Assembly: GCA_949298575.1 (NCBI GenBank)
Contig: CASFXH010000033.1
Coordinates: forward strand, 1-32,776
From: an uncultured Parabacteroides sp.
Lineage (GTDB): Bacteria > Bacteroidota > Bacteroidia > Bacteroidales > Tannerellaceae
Reading direction: 5' to 3'
DNA: 32,776 bases
Shown here one piece after another: positions 14,795-23,382 of the stretch. The position numbers were made by a program, and so were the translations under genes. The notes beneath the pieces were generated by a model. That model ran no database searches. It was not told the DNA's origin and worked only from the letters and a program-made list of their open reading frames with translations. Positions within the stretch are counted from its first letter, which is position 1, and each line of letters begins with the position of its first letter.

Positions 14795-17266
14795 TTAATG
14801 CAAGATCATGTTGCTGATACCTTGCTCTTTGCTTTCTTGGTTGCGCAAGTCGGTGTTTTGGATCGTGCGCTGGGTCTTCTTCACGTTGACCTTGCCTCCA
14901 AAGGTATAGCTGATGCTGATGCCGACTGTTTGCATGGAGACATTGGTGAGCGAGCGGCTCAGGTAATCGTGTCCCGCGGAATGGTTCTCCAGCTCCAGCT
15001 TCCCGAAGTTGAGCGGCGTGACGCCATTGATCGTCACGTTCAGCTTGTCGTTGAGGAAGGATTTGGAGAGGCTGAGCATCCCGGCCTGGAAGCCCGAGTT
15101 CCAACCTTGCAAGTTGTAGCTCTTGGTGGAAGCCATGATGTTCGCGCTGAGGCGGATGTCCCACGGGAGGGTCTGTTGGTAGCCGAACATGAGGTTGCCT
15201 TGCCAGCCGTGGTTCTTGAGGTTGAGCACGTCGCTGCGGACATCCACGTAGCTGACGCTTCCGTTGAGCGTGAAGCGGGTCTTGCCCGTCACGTTCCAAT
15301 TGACGAAGGCGTTCAAGCCCGTCTGCCGGTTTTGGGTGATATTTCCGTAGGTCGTGTTCAAGACGTTACCCTCGTAGAAGCTGTATTGTTGGATCCCGTT
15401 GTCGCAGAAGCTCTGGCGGAGGGTCAGGTTGACCACCCATTTGGGGTTGAAGAGGTTATAGACGAGGCTGATGTTGTGTGTCTCTTCGGCGTCGAGGTTC
15501 GTGTTACCGTAGCTGATCGAAGTCGGGTCGGTGCGGTCGACGTAAGGGTTGAGCAACGTGATGCCCGGGCGACTGATGCGCAGGTTGTAGGCGGCGCCGA
15601 TGTTTTGCGAGTCATTGATCTTATAGGAAATATTCGCCGACGGGACTAGGTTACCGTAATTGAGCTTGAAGTTCTCGGTCTGTCCCAGTCGGGATTCCAC
15701 GTTCTGCCAAGTGTGCTCATAGCGTAAGCCCGCCGTGAGGGAGACGCGCTGGATGGTGCCCCGGTATTCGGCGTAACCGGCCAGGATGCGGTTCGTATGG
15801 TTGTAGTCCAAGCTGCTGGCCTCGTTCCAGAGTTGTTGCTGGCCGATGAGGTCGTAATAGTCGGAGCGGGAAGTGTTGTCGCGTAGGATGTACTTGGCGC
15901 CCAGGTCGAGCTTATGGCCGGCGGCGAGGGGGTTGGTGAAATCGACTTGCCACGTATGCTCAAGGGTGTTGTTCTTCGAGTGCGAGTAGCGGTCGGTCAG
16001 GTCAAGGTAGCCGTCGGAAGAGCCGTCGGTGTCGAACCAGCTGTAGTTGTCTCCTTTCTGGGGAGATGATGAGATGAGGTAGGACAACGTGAGGAGACGC
16101 TCCCGGTTCGACTTGAAGATGTGCTGGTAATCGACGCTTCCGTTGATGGAGAAGCTCTGGTTATCGTTGTCGTTGCGGGTGGTGTAGTTGAGTGCCCCGA
16201 TGCCGGTGCGGGTATTTCCTTCGGAGTCCATCCCGAAGCCCATCAAGCCGGCTGAGGCGGAGATCAGGTTCAGGGAGTCGATCTCGTAGCTGAGGTTGAG
16301 GTTGCCCATGTGGATCTGGACACCGTTGTCCATCGAGTTCTCCATCTGGGTCAGGACGCTTCCGGAGTCGGTGAATTGCTCGCGGTTGACGCTGGTCGTT
16401 GACTTTACGGGGAATGACCACATCGTGTTCGCGTTGATCGACATGCTGAACTTATTCTTTTGCATGCTGAAGAAAGCGCCGCCACCGGCTCCTCGGTTGG
16501 CGCCCATTCCGCGGATGGTTCCGCTGTAGTTGTTGAGCAACTGCTTGCGGGTAGAACTGTTGCGATCGGTGATCAGGTTGAGGACACCGCCCACGCCTTC
16601 CGCGTCGTAGCGGGCGCCGGGGTTGGTGATGACCTCGATGTCTCGCACGCTGCTGGCGGGCATGCTTTTGAAGATCTCCGACGGGTTGCTGCTCATCATG
16701 ACATTGGGCTTGCCGTCGACATAGACCTTGAAGCTGGAGCTGCCGTTGACGGTGATCTGGTCGTTACCGTCGACCGTCACCATCGGCACCTTGCGCAGCA
16801 TGTCGAGGATCGAGTTCGACTTGGCGTCGATGTCGCTCTCCACGCTGTAGCTCAGCTTGTCGACTTCCATCTTGACCAAAGGCTTCTGGGCGACGATCTC
16901 GACGCCTTTGAGGTTGGTTACGTCGTCGACCACATAAATCGTGTCGAGGCTCAGGCTGGTCTGCCCTTTATTGACCGTGAAGGGAATATTGACCGACCGC
17001 CGGCCGACCGAGCTGAAGAGCACCCGATAGTCGCCCAACCCCGGGACGCTCTGCTCGAAGCGCCCTTCCATGTCGGTGGTTCCCATCGAGACCGCTTCCT
17101 TGTCGTTTTTGAGGGAATAGATTCGGATGGTGGCGAAGGGCTCACCTTGGCGGGTCAGCGAGTCGAGCACGACGCCCGTGATTTTTGCCTCTTGAGCCAT
17201 CAGGCTCCCGGAAATGAACGCGCTCGCGAGGAGCACGGAAATGGTACGTTTGAAAGTCTTGTTCAT
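14795..17266 (-). CDS. TonB-plug outer-membrane beta-barrel protein
   Basis: An 823-residue outer-membrane protein. A signal peptide ends near SLMAQ (residue 25). A carboxypeptidase-regulatory-like beta domain follows (about 27-110, KITGVVLDSLTRQGEPFATI), then a TonB-plug domain (about 130-245, VYVDGKP and VITNPGARYDAEGVGGVLNL). The rest is a large barrel (245-785, many alternating aromatic strands, last strand ISYTFGGK). A hydrophilic tail of about 35 residues follows the last strand. There is no SusD partner, so this belongs to the stand-alone barrel type rather than a glycan-uptake pair. It is a paralogue of the next gene upstream. The substrate cannot be read from the sequence. Confidence 0.88.
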   Translation of the reverse strand: MNKTFKRTISVLLASAFISGSLMAQEAKITGVVLDSLTRQGEPFATIRIYSLKNDKEAVSMGTTDMEGRFEQSVPGLGDYRVLFSSVGRRSVNIPFTVNKGQTSLSLDTIYVVDDVTNLKGVEIVAQKPLVKMEVDKLSYSVESDIDAKSNSILDMLRKVPMVTVDGNDQITVNGSSSFKVYVDGKPNVMMSSNPSEIFKSMPASSVRDIEVITNPGARYDAEGVGGVLNLITDRNSSTRKQLLNNYSGTIRGMGANRGAGGGAFFSMQKNKFSMSINANTMWSFPVKSTTSVNREQFTDSGSVLTQMENSMDNGVQIHMGNLNLSYEIDSLNLISASAGLMGFGMDSEGNTRTGIGALNYTTRNDNDNQSFSINGSVDYQHIFKSNRERLLTLSYLISSSPQKGDNYSWFDTDGSSDGYLDLTDRYSHSKNNTLEHTWQVDFTNPLAAGHKLDLGAKYILRDNTSRSDYYDLIGQQQLWNEASSLDYNHTNRILAGYAEYRGTIQRVSLTAGLRYEHTWQNVESRLGQTENFKLNYGNLVPSANISYKINDSQNIGAAYNLRISRPGITLLNPYVDRTDPTSISYGNTNLDAEETHNISLVYNLFNPKWVVNLTLRQSFCDNGIQQYSFYEGNVLNTTYGNITQNRQTGLNAFVNWNVTGKTRFTLNGSVSYVDVRSDVLNLKNHGWQGNLMFGYQQTLPWDIRLSANIMASTKSYNLQGWNSGFQAGMLSLSKSFLNDKLNVTINGVTPLNFGKLELENHSAGHDYLSRSLTNVSMQTVGISISYTFGGKVNVKKTQRTIQNTDLRNQESKEQGISNMILH

Positions 17267-17302
17267 ATCGATGTTGTTTTATGTTATTTTCTTTTTCTGC
17301 CA

Positions 17303-17334
17303 CAAAACTACATCGGGAGGGGTGGGAGTGTCAA
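17303..17334 (-). promoter_or_regulatory. Promoter of the second barrel gene
   Basis: On the minus strand TTG (17334-17332) is followed after 21 bases by TAGTTTTG (17310-17303), fitting the Bacteroidetes -33/-7 arrangement. The ATG is 36 bases further on. Confidence 0.6.
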
Positions 17335-17349
17335 TGTTTTTTCGACGAA

Positions 17350-17386
17350 CGGCCGTCCCTCCTTCGACGAAAGGGAGGAACGGCCG
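17350..17386 (-). terminator. Hairpin after the first barrel gene
   Basis: CGGCCG plus about seven more bases at 17350-17362 pair with 17373-17386 around a TTCGACGAA loop, directly after the stop of the first barrel gene. No proper T run follows on the minus strand, so it may only attenuate. Confidence 0.5.
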
Positions 17387-17393
17387 GATAGAA

Positions 17394-19862
17394 TCAATAG
17401 GGGCGACCGCCGTCGGGTCCGCCGAAATCGTTGGAGCGGTTGCTTTGGCCTCCCATGCTACCGAAGTTGTAGGTGATGGTGATGCCTACGCGCCGCCCGC
17501 CCCGCCAGTTCTCCGAATCCTGGTAGAAGCCGTCGCCGGCGGTGATCGTGCGGAACTTACGGGAGTCGAGCAGGTCGCGGGCGTTGAGGCTGACGGTGAT
17601 CTTGCGGTCGAGGAACGACTTGCGGAGGCCGGCGTCGAGCGAGTAGTTGGGCTCCCGGTGTCCTTGGGCCATGAGGCGTTTCGAGTTGTAGCTACCGGTC
17701 AGCTGGAGGGAGATGTCGTAGGGGAGGCGGAAGTTGGCGATCATCCGGGCGTTCCAGGAGAAGCTGGTCTCCTCGTCGCCCGTGACAGGGGCCTGCGCGC
17801 CGTCGGGCAGGTAGCTGAAACCGTCGAGCTTGGAGTAATAGGCGTTGACGGTCGTGGTGAGGTCGAGGACATTGTTGAAGAAGCGGTTCTTGCCGACGAG
17901 CTCGAGGCCCGCGGATCGTGTTTGGGCGATGTTCTCGCTCGTGGAGTACATCACGTTGTCCGCCGTATTGAGGTAGCGGATGCTTTGGATGACGTCGTCG
18001 GTCAGCCGGTAATAGCCTGAGACGGAGAGCGTGTGCGCGTCCCATGTCTTGATGTAATTCAGCTCGAAAGCGTGCGAGTACTCGGGTGTCAGTTCCGGGT
18101 TGCCGAAGGAGACGTTCGAGGCGTCGGAGATGTCGCGGAACGAGTTCAGCTGTCCGCCCCACGGACGGCGGAGGCGCCGGGTATAGTTCACTTGGATCTC
18201 GTTGTTCTTGGGCAAGGAGTAGGAGAGGAAGGCGCTGGGGAAGAGCTTAAAGTAGTCTTTGCTGAACACGTCGGCCGGTGTGCCCTCGAATTCCTGGGCG
18301 TAGTTTAGCGAGCGGGTGTCGACGTTCCAATACTCTCCCCGGAGGCCCGCTTGGTAGCTGAAGTTACCCCACCGGCCGCCCAAGGTCAGGTAGATGGCGT
18401 GCACGTCCTGGTTGTAGAAGAAGCGGTTGAAGAGGTCGCGATCCTGCTGGGCGTCGGCCTCGGTGGGGCCGCTGTAGGTATCGACAGGGCTCTCGTCGCG
18501 GTTGAACGTCCCCTTGTAGCCCGCTTCGAGGCGGAAGTTCTCTGTCAGCTTGTTCGTATAGTCGAGTTGCGCTTCCCAACCCTTGTCGTTCGTCTCGTTC
18601 AGTTGGCGTTGGTAGAGGCTGGTGGGGGCCTGGGAAAGGTCGGCGTAGCGGGTTCCTTGCGTATAGATGTTGGTGTTGTCGTTCCAGAAACGGTTGTGGG
18701 TGAAGGTGAAGTCGATGTTGCTGTTCTCGGAGAACTCGTGGAGGTATCCCAGCTCGATGTTATACATCCGCATCTTGCTGTTTCCGTCGCTCAACCGGTC
18801 GCTGGTGTAGATCGTGTCGCCCAGGGCGTCGCCGGAGAGGTAGTGGATGGCCTGGCTGTTATCCCCCTTGCCGATCATGCCCATGAGCCCGACCCGGAGG
18901 TCGTCGTTCGGGGTGAGATGCCACGTGGCGCCCGCCCGTCCGAACCAGTTGGTATTGTCGCGGTCGGAAGCGTTGGTCTGGTTGAGGAAGCTCTGGTCGG
19001 CCGTGTTCTGCCGGTTGGTGATCCCGCCGCCATCCATCTGGCGCCGCCGGTAGTTGACGCTGGCGTAGGCGTCGACCTTGCCGCTGCTGTAGTTGAAGTT
19101 GCCGCTCGCGTTGTAGCCCCCGTCCGTATCGGCGCCGGCTCGGACACTGCCGTAATACCCCGCCTCGCGGTCTTCTTTCAAGACGATGTTGATGATGCCC
19201 GCCGTTCCTTCTGGGCTGTATTTGGCGGAGGGGTTGGTGATGACTTCGATCTCCTTGATACTCTCGGCGGGCATCAATTGGAGGATATCGGCTTGGTTGT
19301 CGGAGGTGAGGCCCGAGGCTTTGCCATTGATCCAGACCGTCACGCTCGAGTTGCCGCGGAGGGATACTTGCCCTTCGTTGTCGACTTCCACCGAAGGGAT
19401 GTTGGCGAGCACGTCGCTCGCCGTCCCGCCTTCCGAGGAGATGTCTTGGCTGGGGTCGAACACTTTCCGGTCGATCTCGAAGCGCATGGCTGGTTTTTGG
19501 CCAATGATTTCGACTTCGCCTAGCAACTCGCCGTTTTCGTTGAGCGTCATTTCGCCAAGGTCCAAGACTTGACTATTCGCGACAATGGTGAAAGGTTGGA
19601 TGATTTCTTGATAACCGACGTAGGAGATCGTCAGGACATATTTCCCCTGTCTCAAGCCCGTAATCTCGAAAGAGCCATCGCTCGCGGTGACAGAACCTCC
19701 CGCGAGTTGATTCGACCCTTCAGGCTTTACGCTCACGTTCACGAACTCCATAGGCCCTCCCAGGGCTCCATCTAAAACAATCCCTTTAATGTCTCCCGCC
19801 CAACCGGGCATCGCGCAGAGAAGCGACCCGGCGAGGAGCAGACTCATTTGATTTTTCTTCAT
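17394..19862 (-). CDS. TonB-plug outer-membrane beta-barrel protein
   Basis: An 822-residue outer-membrane protein built like its downstream neighbour. It has a signal peptide ending near PGWAG (22), a carboxypeptidase-regulatory-like domain (about 24-110, IKGIVLDGALGGPMEFVNVS), and a plug (about 125-240, VWINGKA and VITNPSAKYSPEGTAGIINIV). The barrel ends in ITYNFGSMGG, with a Gly/Asn-rich tail. Shared plug motifs show that the pair arose by duplication, but the barrels differ widely, which suggests different ligands. It is the first gene of the minus-strand series leading to the LytTR two-component genes. No convincing promoter was found in 19863-20000. Confidence 0.88.
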   Translation of the reverse strand: MKKNQMSLLLAGSLLCAMPGWAGDIKGIVLDGALGGPMEFVNVSVKPEGSNQLAGGSVTASDGSFEITGLRQGKYVLTISYVGYQEIIQPFTIVANSQVLDLGEMTLNENGELLGEVEIIGQKPAMRFEIDRKVFDPSQDISSEGGTASDVLANIPSVEVDNEGQVSLRGNSSVTVWINGKASGLTSDNQADILQLMPAESIKEIEVITNPSAKYSPEGTAGIINIVLKEDREAGYYGSVRAGADTDGGYNASGNFNYSSGKVDAYASVNYRRRQMDGGGITNRQNTADQSFLNQTNASDRDNTNWFGRAGATWHLTPNDDLRVGLMGMIGKGDNSQAIHYLSGDALGDTIYTSDRLSDGNSKMRMYNIELGYLHEFSENSNIDFTFTHNRFWNDNTNIYTQGTRYADLSQAPTSLYQRQLNETNDKGWEAQLDYTNKLTENFRLEAGYKGTFNRDESPVDTYSGPTEADAQQDRDLFNRFFYNQDVHAIYLTLGGRWGNFSYQAGLRGEYWNVDTRSLNYAQEFEGTPADVFSKDYFKLFPSAFLSYSLPKNNEIQVNYTRRLRRPWGGQLNSFRDISDASNVSFGNPELTPEYSHAFELNYIKTWDAHTLSVSGYYRLTDDVIQSIRYLNTADNVMYSTSENIAQTRSAGLELVGKNRFFNNVLDLTTTVNAYYSKLDGFSYLPDGAQAPVTGDEETSFSWNARMIANFRLPYDISLQLTGSYNSKRLMAQGHREPNYSLDAGLRKSFLDRKITVSLNARDLLDSRKFRTITAGDGFYQDSENWRGGRRVGITITYNFGSMGGQSNRSNDFGGPDGGRPY

Positions 19863-20004
19863 GATATCACCGTTAATTTATTAAATAGTCTATCGTGCCG
19901 CCCATTTGAAAGCAAAGCGACATCCATTCTGATGTTCGAATGAACAAAAGGTTTAAAGAGGCCGGGAAAGTATTGTGATTTTAATGAAAACCGGTCATTG
20001 AAAT

Positions 20005-20209
20005 GTTCCAGCGGCTGGAATGGCCGTCGCGCGTGTGAAATGGGCGTTCCAGCGGCTGGAACAGCCGTCGCGCACGTGAAATGGGCGTTCCAGCGGCTGG
20101 AACAGTCGTCGCGCGTGTGAAATGGGCGTTCCAGCGGCTGGAACGGCCGTCGCGCGTGTGAAATGGGCGTTCCAGCAGCTGGAACGGCCGTCGCGCACGT
20201 GCGGTAAGG
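20005..20209. repeat. Five-copy 41-bp palindromic tandem repeat
   Basis: Units start at 20005, 20046, 20087, 20128 and 20169. Each opens with TTCCAGCGGCTGGAA (7-bp arms around one base; the last copy has A in the centre), followed by a GC-rich stretch with CCGTCGCGCRYGTG and GAAATGGGC. Copies differ at a few sites, mostly transitions that keep the pattern. The gap between the rhamnosidase and the barrel genes (19863-20323) holds nothing else that I can support except this array and the terminator. Confidence 0.92.
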
Positions 20210-20230
20210 GTTTCAGCGAGTTACGATTTT

Positions 20231-20284
20231 AAAAAAAGAGCCTCCGTGGCCTCCCCACGCGAGAACGGGAGGGGCCACGGAGGC
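20231..20284 (-). terminator. Terminator of the rhamnosidase gene
   Basis: On the minus strand GCCTCCGTGGCC and its partner form a long GC-rich stem (20240-20284) with a ten-base loop, followed by TCTTTTTTT. It lies about 40 bases past the stop. Confidence 0.85.
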
Positions 20285-20323
20285 GAACGCTTGATTTGAT
20301 GGACGGATTTGAGTCGGGGAGCC

Positions 20324-22903
20324 CTACTTTATTATCCTATATTCCCCCGCGACATACTCCTTCGTTTCTGTCTCACCGGGGAGGGTGACGGAGGCCGTGC
20401 AGCCTTCGGGGATCGTGAAATTCCAGATCCACTGGTCGCCCTCGTAGCGCCAGGAGCTCTTGATGAGTCCGGCCGCGGAATGATAGACCGCGTCGACATG
20501 GCCCAGCCGCTTGTCGGGGACGGGCTTCATGATGATGTGCTTGAAGCCCGGATTTGCCGTGTCGGAGGCGATCCCCGCGACGCTTTCCCAAATCCACTCG
20601 CAAACGACTCCATAGGCGTAATGGTTGAAGCTGTTCATGCCTCTCGGGCCCATGCCGCTCTCGATCATGTAGCTGTTCCAGCGCTCCCAGATCGTGGTCG
20701 CGCCGTTGTCGATGGAATAGAGCCAGCTGGGGTTCTTCCGCTGGAACAAGAGATTCCAGGCGATGTCCGCCATGCCGTTTTCCGTGAGGGTCGGCATCAA
20801 GATCGACGTGCCCAGGAAGCCGGTTTGCAGGCAATTGTCGTGCTCCTCGAAGTTCTTTCGCAGGCGGGCGATCATTTCTTCCTTTACCTTGCCATCCCAG
20901 ATGTCGTTCTTCAAGGCGAACAACGCCGGGGTCTGCATCGTGTTCAGGATCTCGGTCTTGAACCGGCCTTCGGGCGTAAAGAATTTGTCTTTGATATAAG
21001 CCTTGGCTTCCGCGACCATTTTCTCATACCGGGAAGCGTCCCGCCCGGTCCCGACGGCCATATCCCGCATCATGCCCGCGTCGATGGCCCAATACGAGGC
21101 GCTCAGGTAGTTCCAATAGTCCACGGCTTCGGGCAAAGGCCCATTCTTGCCGAACGCGCCACCTCCGCAGCTCTCCAGCGGCTCGTAGCTCAGCCAGTCC
21201 GCCCATTGGTAATTGCCGTTCTCCTTTATCAAGGTGACATGATCGTATTTCGTCTCCTGGATATGTGTCATGAATTTATCCATCGCGTCCCAGCATTGGT
21301 CCACGATCTCGGTGTCGCCGAATTGCTTCCAGATGGTCCAAGGGACGATAATCCCCGCGTCGGCCCATCCCAAACGCATCATCTCATTTCCATATTGGCT
21401 GAGCGGCGCCACGCCCGGGAAGCCGCCGGTCTCGCTCTGGGTATCGATCATGTCACGCATCCATTTGTGAAAGAAAGACTCGGTATTCGCGAAGAAAGAT
21501 CCTGTCTCGGCAAACACCTGCGTGTCCGCCGTCCAACCCAGTCTTTCGTTCCGTTGCGGACAATCCGTCGGCACGGAAAGGTAATTGGAGCGTTGTCCCC
21601 AAAGGGTGTTGGAGATTAACTTGTTTACCATCTCGTCGCCCGTGGTGATGGTTCCGATCTCCATCTCCTTCGCGATCGAGGTGACGGGGATCGACTCGAT
21701 CTTTTTTATCTGTACCTCATCGGAAGCGGTGATGGAGACAAAACGGTAGCCAAAGAAGGTGCATCTCGGGCGATAAGAGGCATCGCCTGCCGCGTTCGCG
21801 AACGTATATTTCAGGATCATTCCGGTTTCGGGAATCCGAAGGTTCAAGCGATGCGCGCTCCCTTCCGGGCCATCCATCCCGCGGCTCTTAGCGCCGTTGC
21901 CATCATTCAGCAATTCGGCCGGGAGGCATTCCAGCACCGTCCCTTCCTTCGCGTTGAACACGAAAGAGGGTACTCCCGCGCAATTCTGGCCGAAATCGAT
22001 CACCAGCGTCTCGCCCGGCTTTACGGTCATCGGCTCACCGGCTTGGAATTCTTTTTTGACGACTATTTTCCCGAAAGCCTCGTCGCTTTCACCCGTAACG
22101 CCTTCCCAGACGTAAGCCTTCACGGGAGCGAGGGCCAAGTCGTCGCGGAAATAGATCTCAGCGCCGTTCGAGGGCACTAGCTCGCCCTTGAACTCGTCGT
22201 TCACTTCCGGAGCGGACAGCTTGTCCGGCGTCTCGAAACCGGGAAGTATCCGGGCGTCATATTCTTCACCATCAAAGATCGCGGCATGCGTCACCGGTCC
22301 CGCGATGCCCGCCTTCCAGTTTTGGGTATCTGTCCCGAAAAGCTGTTTGCTCCCATCCGTGTATGTCAGTTCGAGCACGCCACGGAACGCGCATTTCTTC
22401 CCGATCATTCCTTCATGATAGGCGGGCGTCACGATTTTGTCGGCCCACCATCCCGGGGTGACCTGTGCCGATAGGGTATTCTCCGCGTTGGCGTCGGTGT
22501 TGAACGCGGCGGTTATATCGTAAGTGAAAGAAGCCCTTGTCTTCGCGTAATGGGTAAAGCCGGGTTTCAGGATCTCGTCCCCAACCAACGTACCATTAAT
22601 ATAGAGGTCGTACACGCCAAGGGCGGAGGTCATCCACCGTGCGCGACTCACCTTCTGGTCGTTTTTCACGGTCGAGACGAACCAGTTGGCGCCATCGGCC
22701 GCCCTTGTGCCGTCGAAAATGGTGTCGGTCACGACTGGCGCGTCTACGACCGAAATCCATGTCGAGGAATTCCACGCTTGGTTGTCCAGCGCTTCTGTCC
22801 GATAAATCTCTTGTTTCTTCTGCTCTCCGCAACAAGAAAGAACAAATAGCAATCCCAAAGCCAATAGATTTGGAACGCTCTTTTTGAATAGTGCTAAATT
22901 CAT
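20324..22903 (-). CDS. GH78-family alpha-L-rhamnosidase lipoprotein
   Basis: This enzyme releases terminal alpha-L-rhamnose from glycans or plant glycosides. The 859-residue product has a lipoprotein-type signal (LLFVLSCCGEQ) and so is probably membrane-anchored outside the cytoplasm. An N-terminal beta-sandwich region (about 30-240, YDLYINGTLVGDEILKPGFT) and a second one (about 280-400, VIDFGQNCAGVPSF) precede the catalytic (alpha/alpha)6 barrel (about 420-770). That barrel has DCPQRNERLGWTAD (general acid Glu453 by family analogy) and GATTIWERWNSY (base Glu740 by analogy). The C-terminal beta domain ends in the last 80 residues. No SusC/SusD pair lies next to it, so it is not in an obvious glycan-utilisation locus. 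Confidence 0.9.
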   Translation of the reverse strand: MNLALFKKSVPNLLALGLLFVLSCCGEQKKQEIYRTEALDNQAWNSSTWISVVDAPVVTDTIFDGTRAADGANWFVSTVKNDQKVSRARWMTSALGVYDLYINGTLVGDEILKPGFTHYAKTRASFTYDITAAFNTDANAENTLSAQVTPGWWADKIVTPAYHEGMIGKKCAFRGVLELTYTDGSKQLFGTDTQNWKAGIAGPVTHAAIFDGEEYDARILPGFETPDKLSAPEVNDEFKGELVPSNGAEIYFRDDLALAPVKAYVWEGVTGESDEAFGKIVVKKEFQAGEPMTVKPGETLVIDFGQNCAGVPSFVFNAKEGTVLECLPAELLNDGNGAKSRGMDGPEGSAHRLNLRIPETGMILKYTFANAAGDASYRPRCTFFGYRFVSITASDEVQIKKIESIPVTSIAKEMEIGTITTGDEMVNKLISNTLWGQRSNYLSVPTDCPQRNERLGWTADTQVFAETGSFFANTESFFHKWMRDMIDTQSETGGFPGVAPLSQYGNEMMRLGWADAGIIVPWTIWKQFGDTEIVDQCWDAMDKFMTHIQETKYDHVTLIKENGNYQWADWLSYEPLESCGGGAFGKNGPLPEAVDYWNYLSASYWAIDAGMMRDMAVGTGRDASRYEKMVAEAKAYIKDKFFTPEGRFKTEILNTMQTPALFALKNDIWDGKVKEEMIARLRKNFEEHDNCLQTGFLGTSILMPTLTENGMADIAWNLLFQRKNPSWLYSIDNGATTIWERWNSYMIESGMGPRGMNSFNHYAYGVVCEWIWESVAGIASDTANPGFKHIIMKPVPDKRLGHVDAVYHSAAGLIKSSWRYEGDQWIWNFTIPEGCTASVTLPGETETKEYVAGEYRIIK

Positions 22904-22951
22904 GATATGATATGATTTATAGATTGTGATTTTTCATTAAACGATCACGCG

Positions 22952-23164
22952 TTACCATCTCCGGTCATGAGGCGGGGGAGGGGGCGTCGGGCGATTCGGC
23001 CGATGCTCGGGCTTGTGGGGCCGTGGTGGCTTATCAGGCCTAGGTGGTTTGTGATGATGATGCTTTGGGGGTGGCGCTTCCGGATGCCGATGCCGAGGAG
23101 GCACGCACGAATACAATAGGAAACTAGCCAGCAAGAGGATGGCGAATGCTTTCAATGATTTCAT
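22952..23164 (-). CDS. Small His/Pro-rich lipoprotein
   Basis: A 70-residue product. It has a lipoprotein signal peptide (MKSLKAFAILLLASFLLYSC, lipid Cys20). The remaining 50 residues are almost wholly Pro, His, Arg and Lys (KHHHHKPPRPDKPPRPHKP, then PPPPPHDRRW). GGGAG lies about nine bases before ATG 23164, and a promoter is visible upstream, so this start is preferred to the longer frame to 23362, which would run through a repeat. The histidines could bind metal, and the Pro/Lys/Arg tail could act as an extended arm in the periplasm; both are guesses. Similar short Pro/His-rich lipoproteins occur in Bacteroidetes but I cannot name a family. Confidence 0.7.
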   Translation of the reverse strand: MKSLKAFAILLLASFLLYSCVPPRHRHPEAPPPKHHHHKPPRPDKPPRPHKPEHRPNRPTPPPPPHDRRW

Positions 23165-23183
23165 AATACTCCCTTTTGGGGGA

Positions 23184-23214
23184 CGAAGGTAATGAAAAAA
23201 AGAACGCACGGCAA
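23184..23214 (-). promoter_or_regulatory. Promoter of the small lipoprotein gene
   Basis: Minus strand: TTG (23214-23212), 20 bases, TACCTTCG (23191-23184), then 19 bases to the ATG at 23164. The spacing matches the Bacteroidetes -33/-7 pattern. Confidence 0.6.
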
Positions 23215-23221
23215 TGCCATT

Positions 23222-23308
23222 CTTACAATGGGCATTATTAATATGTGATAATGCCCATTGTAAGCAAGTCACAATGGGCATTATTAGACCCTTATAATGG
23301 GCATTATA
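23222..23308. repeat. Hairpin repeat of the ATAATGCCC family, locus 2
   Basis: CTTACAATGGGCATTAT (23222-23238) is an exact 17-bp inverted match to 23248-23264 across a nine-base spacer. Further direct copies of the core AATGGGCATTAT lie at about 23273-23284 and 23296-23308. The core is shared with the element at 12594-12675. It occupies the gap between tatC and the small lipoprotein gene. Confidence 0.85.
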
Positions 23309-23382
23309 AAAACACGTTATCGCCGTTCTGGGAATACATGTAAAAAAACGGCTGAGATCCATATGCTTAGCTCAATCGTGGG

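Noticed and set aside
20005-20209. CRISPR array
   Set aside because: The units are contiguous 41-bp copies with no variable spacers, and there are no cas genes nearby.
20324-22903. Polysaccharide-utilisation locus around the rhamnosidase
   Set aside because: No SusC/SusD pair is present; the neighbouring barrels have no SusD partner and are separated by a terminator and a repeat array.
23165-23362. N-terminal extension of the small lipoprotein to 23362
   Set aside because: It would be translated from the hairpin repeat, and the signal peptide begins only at 23164 with a good ribosome site and promoter.
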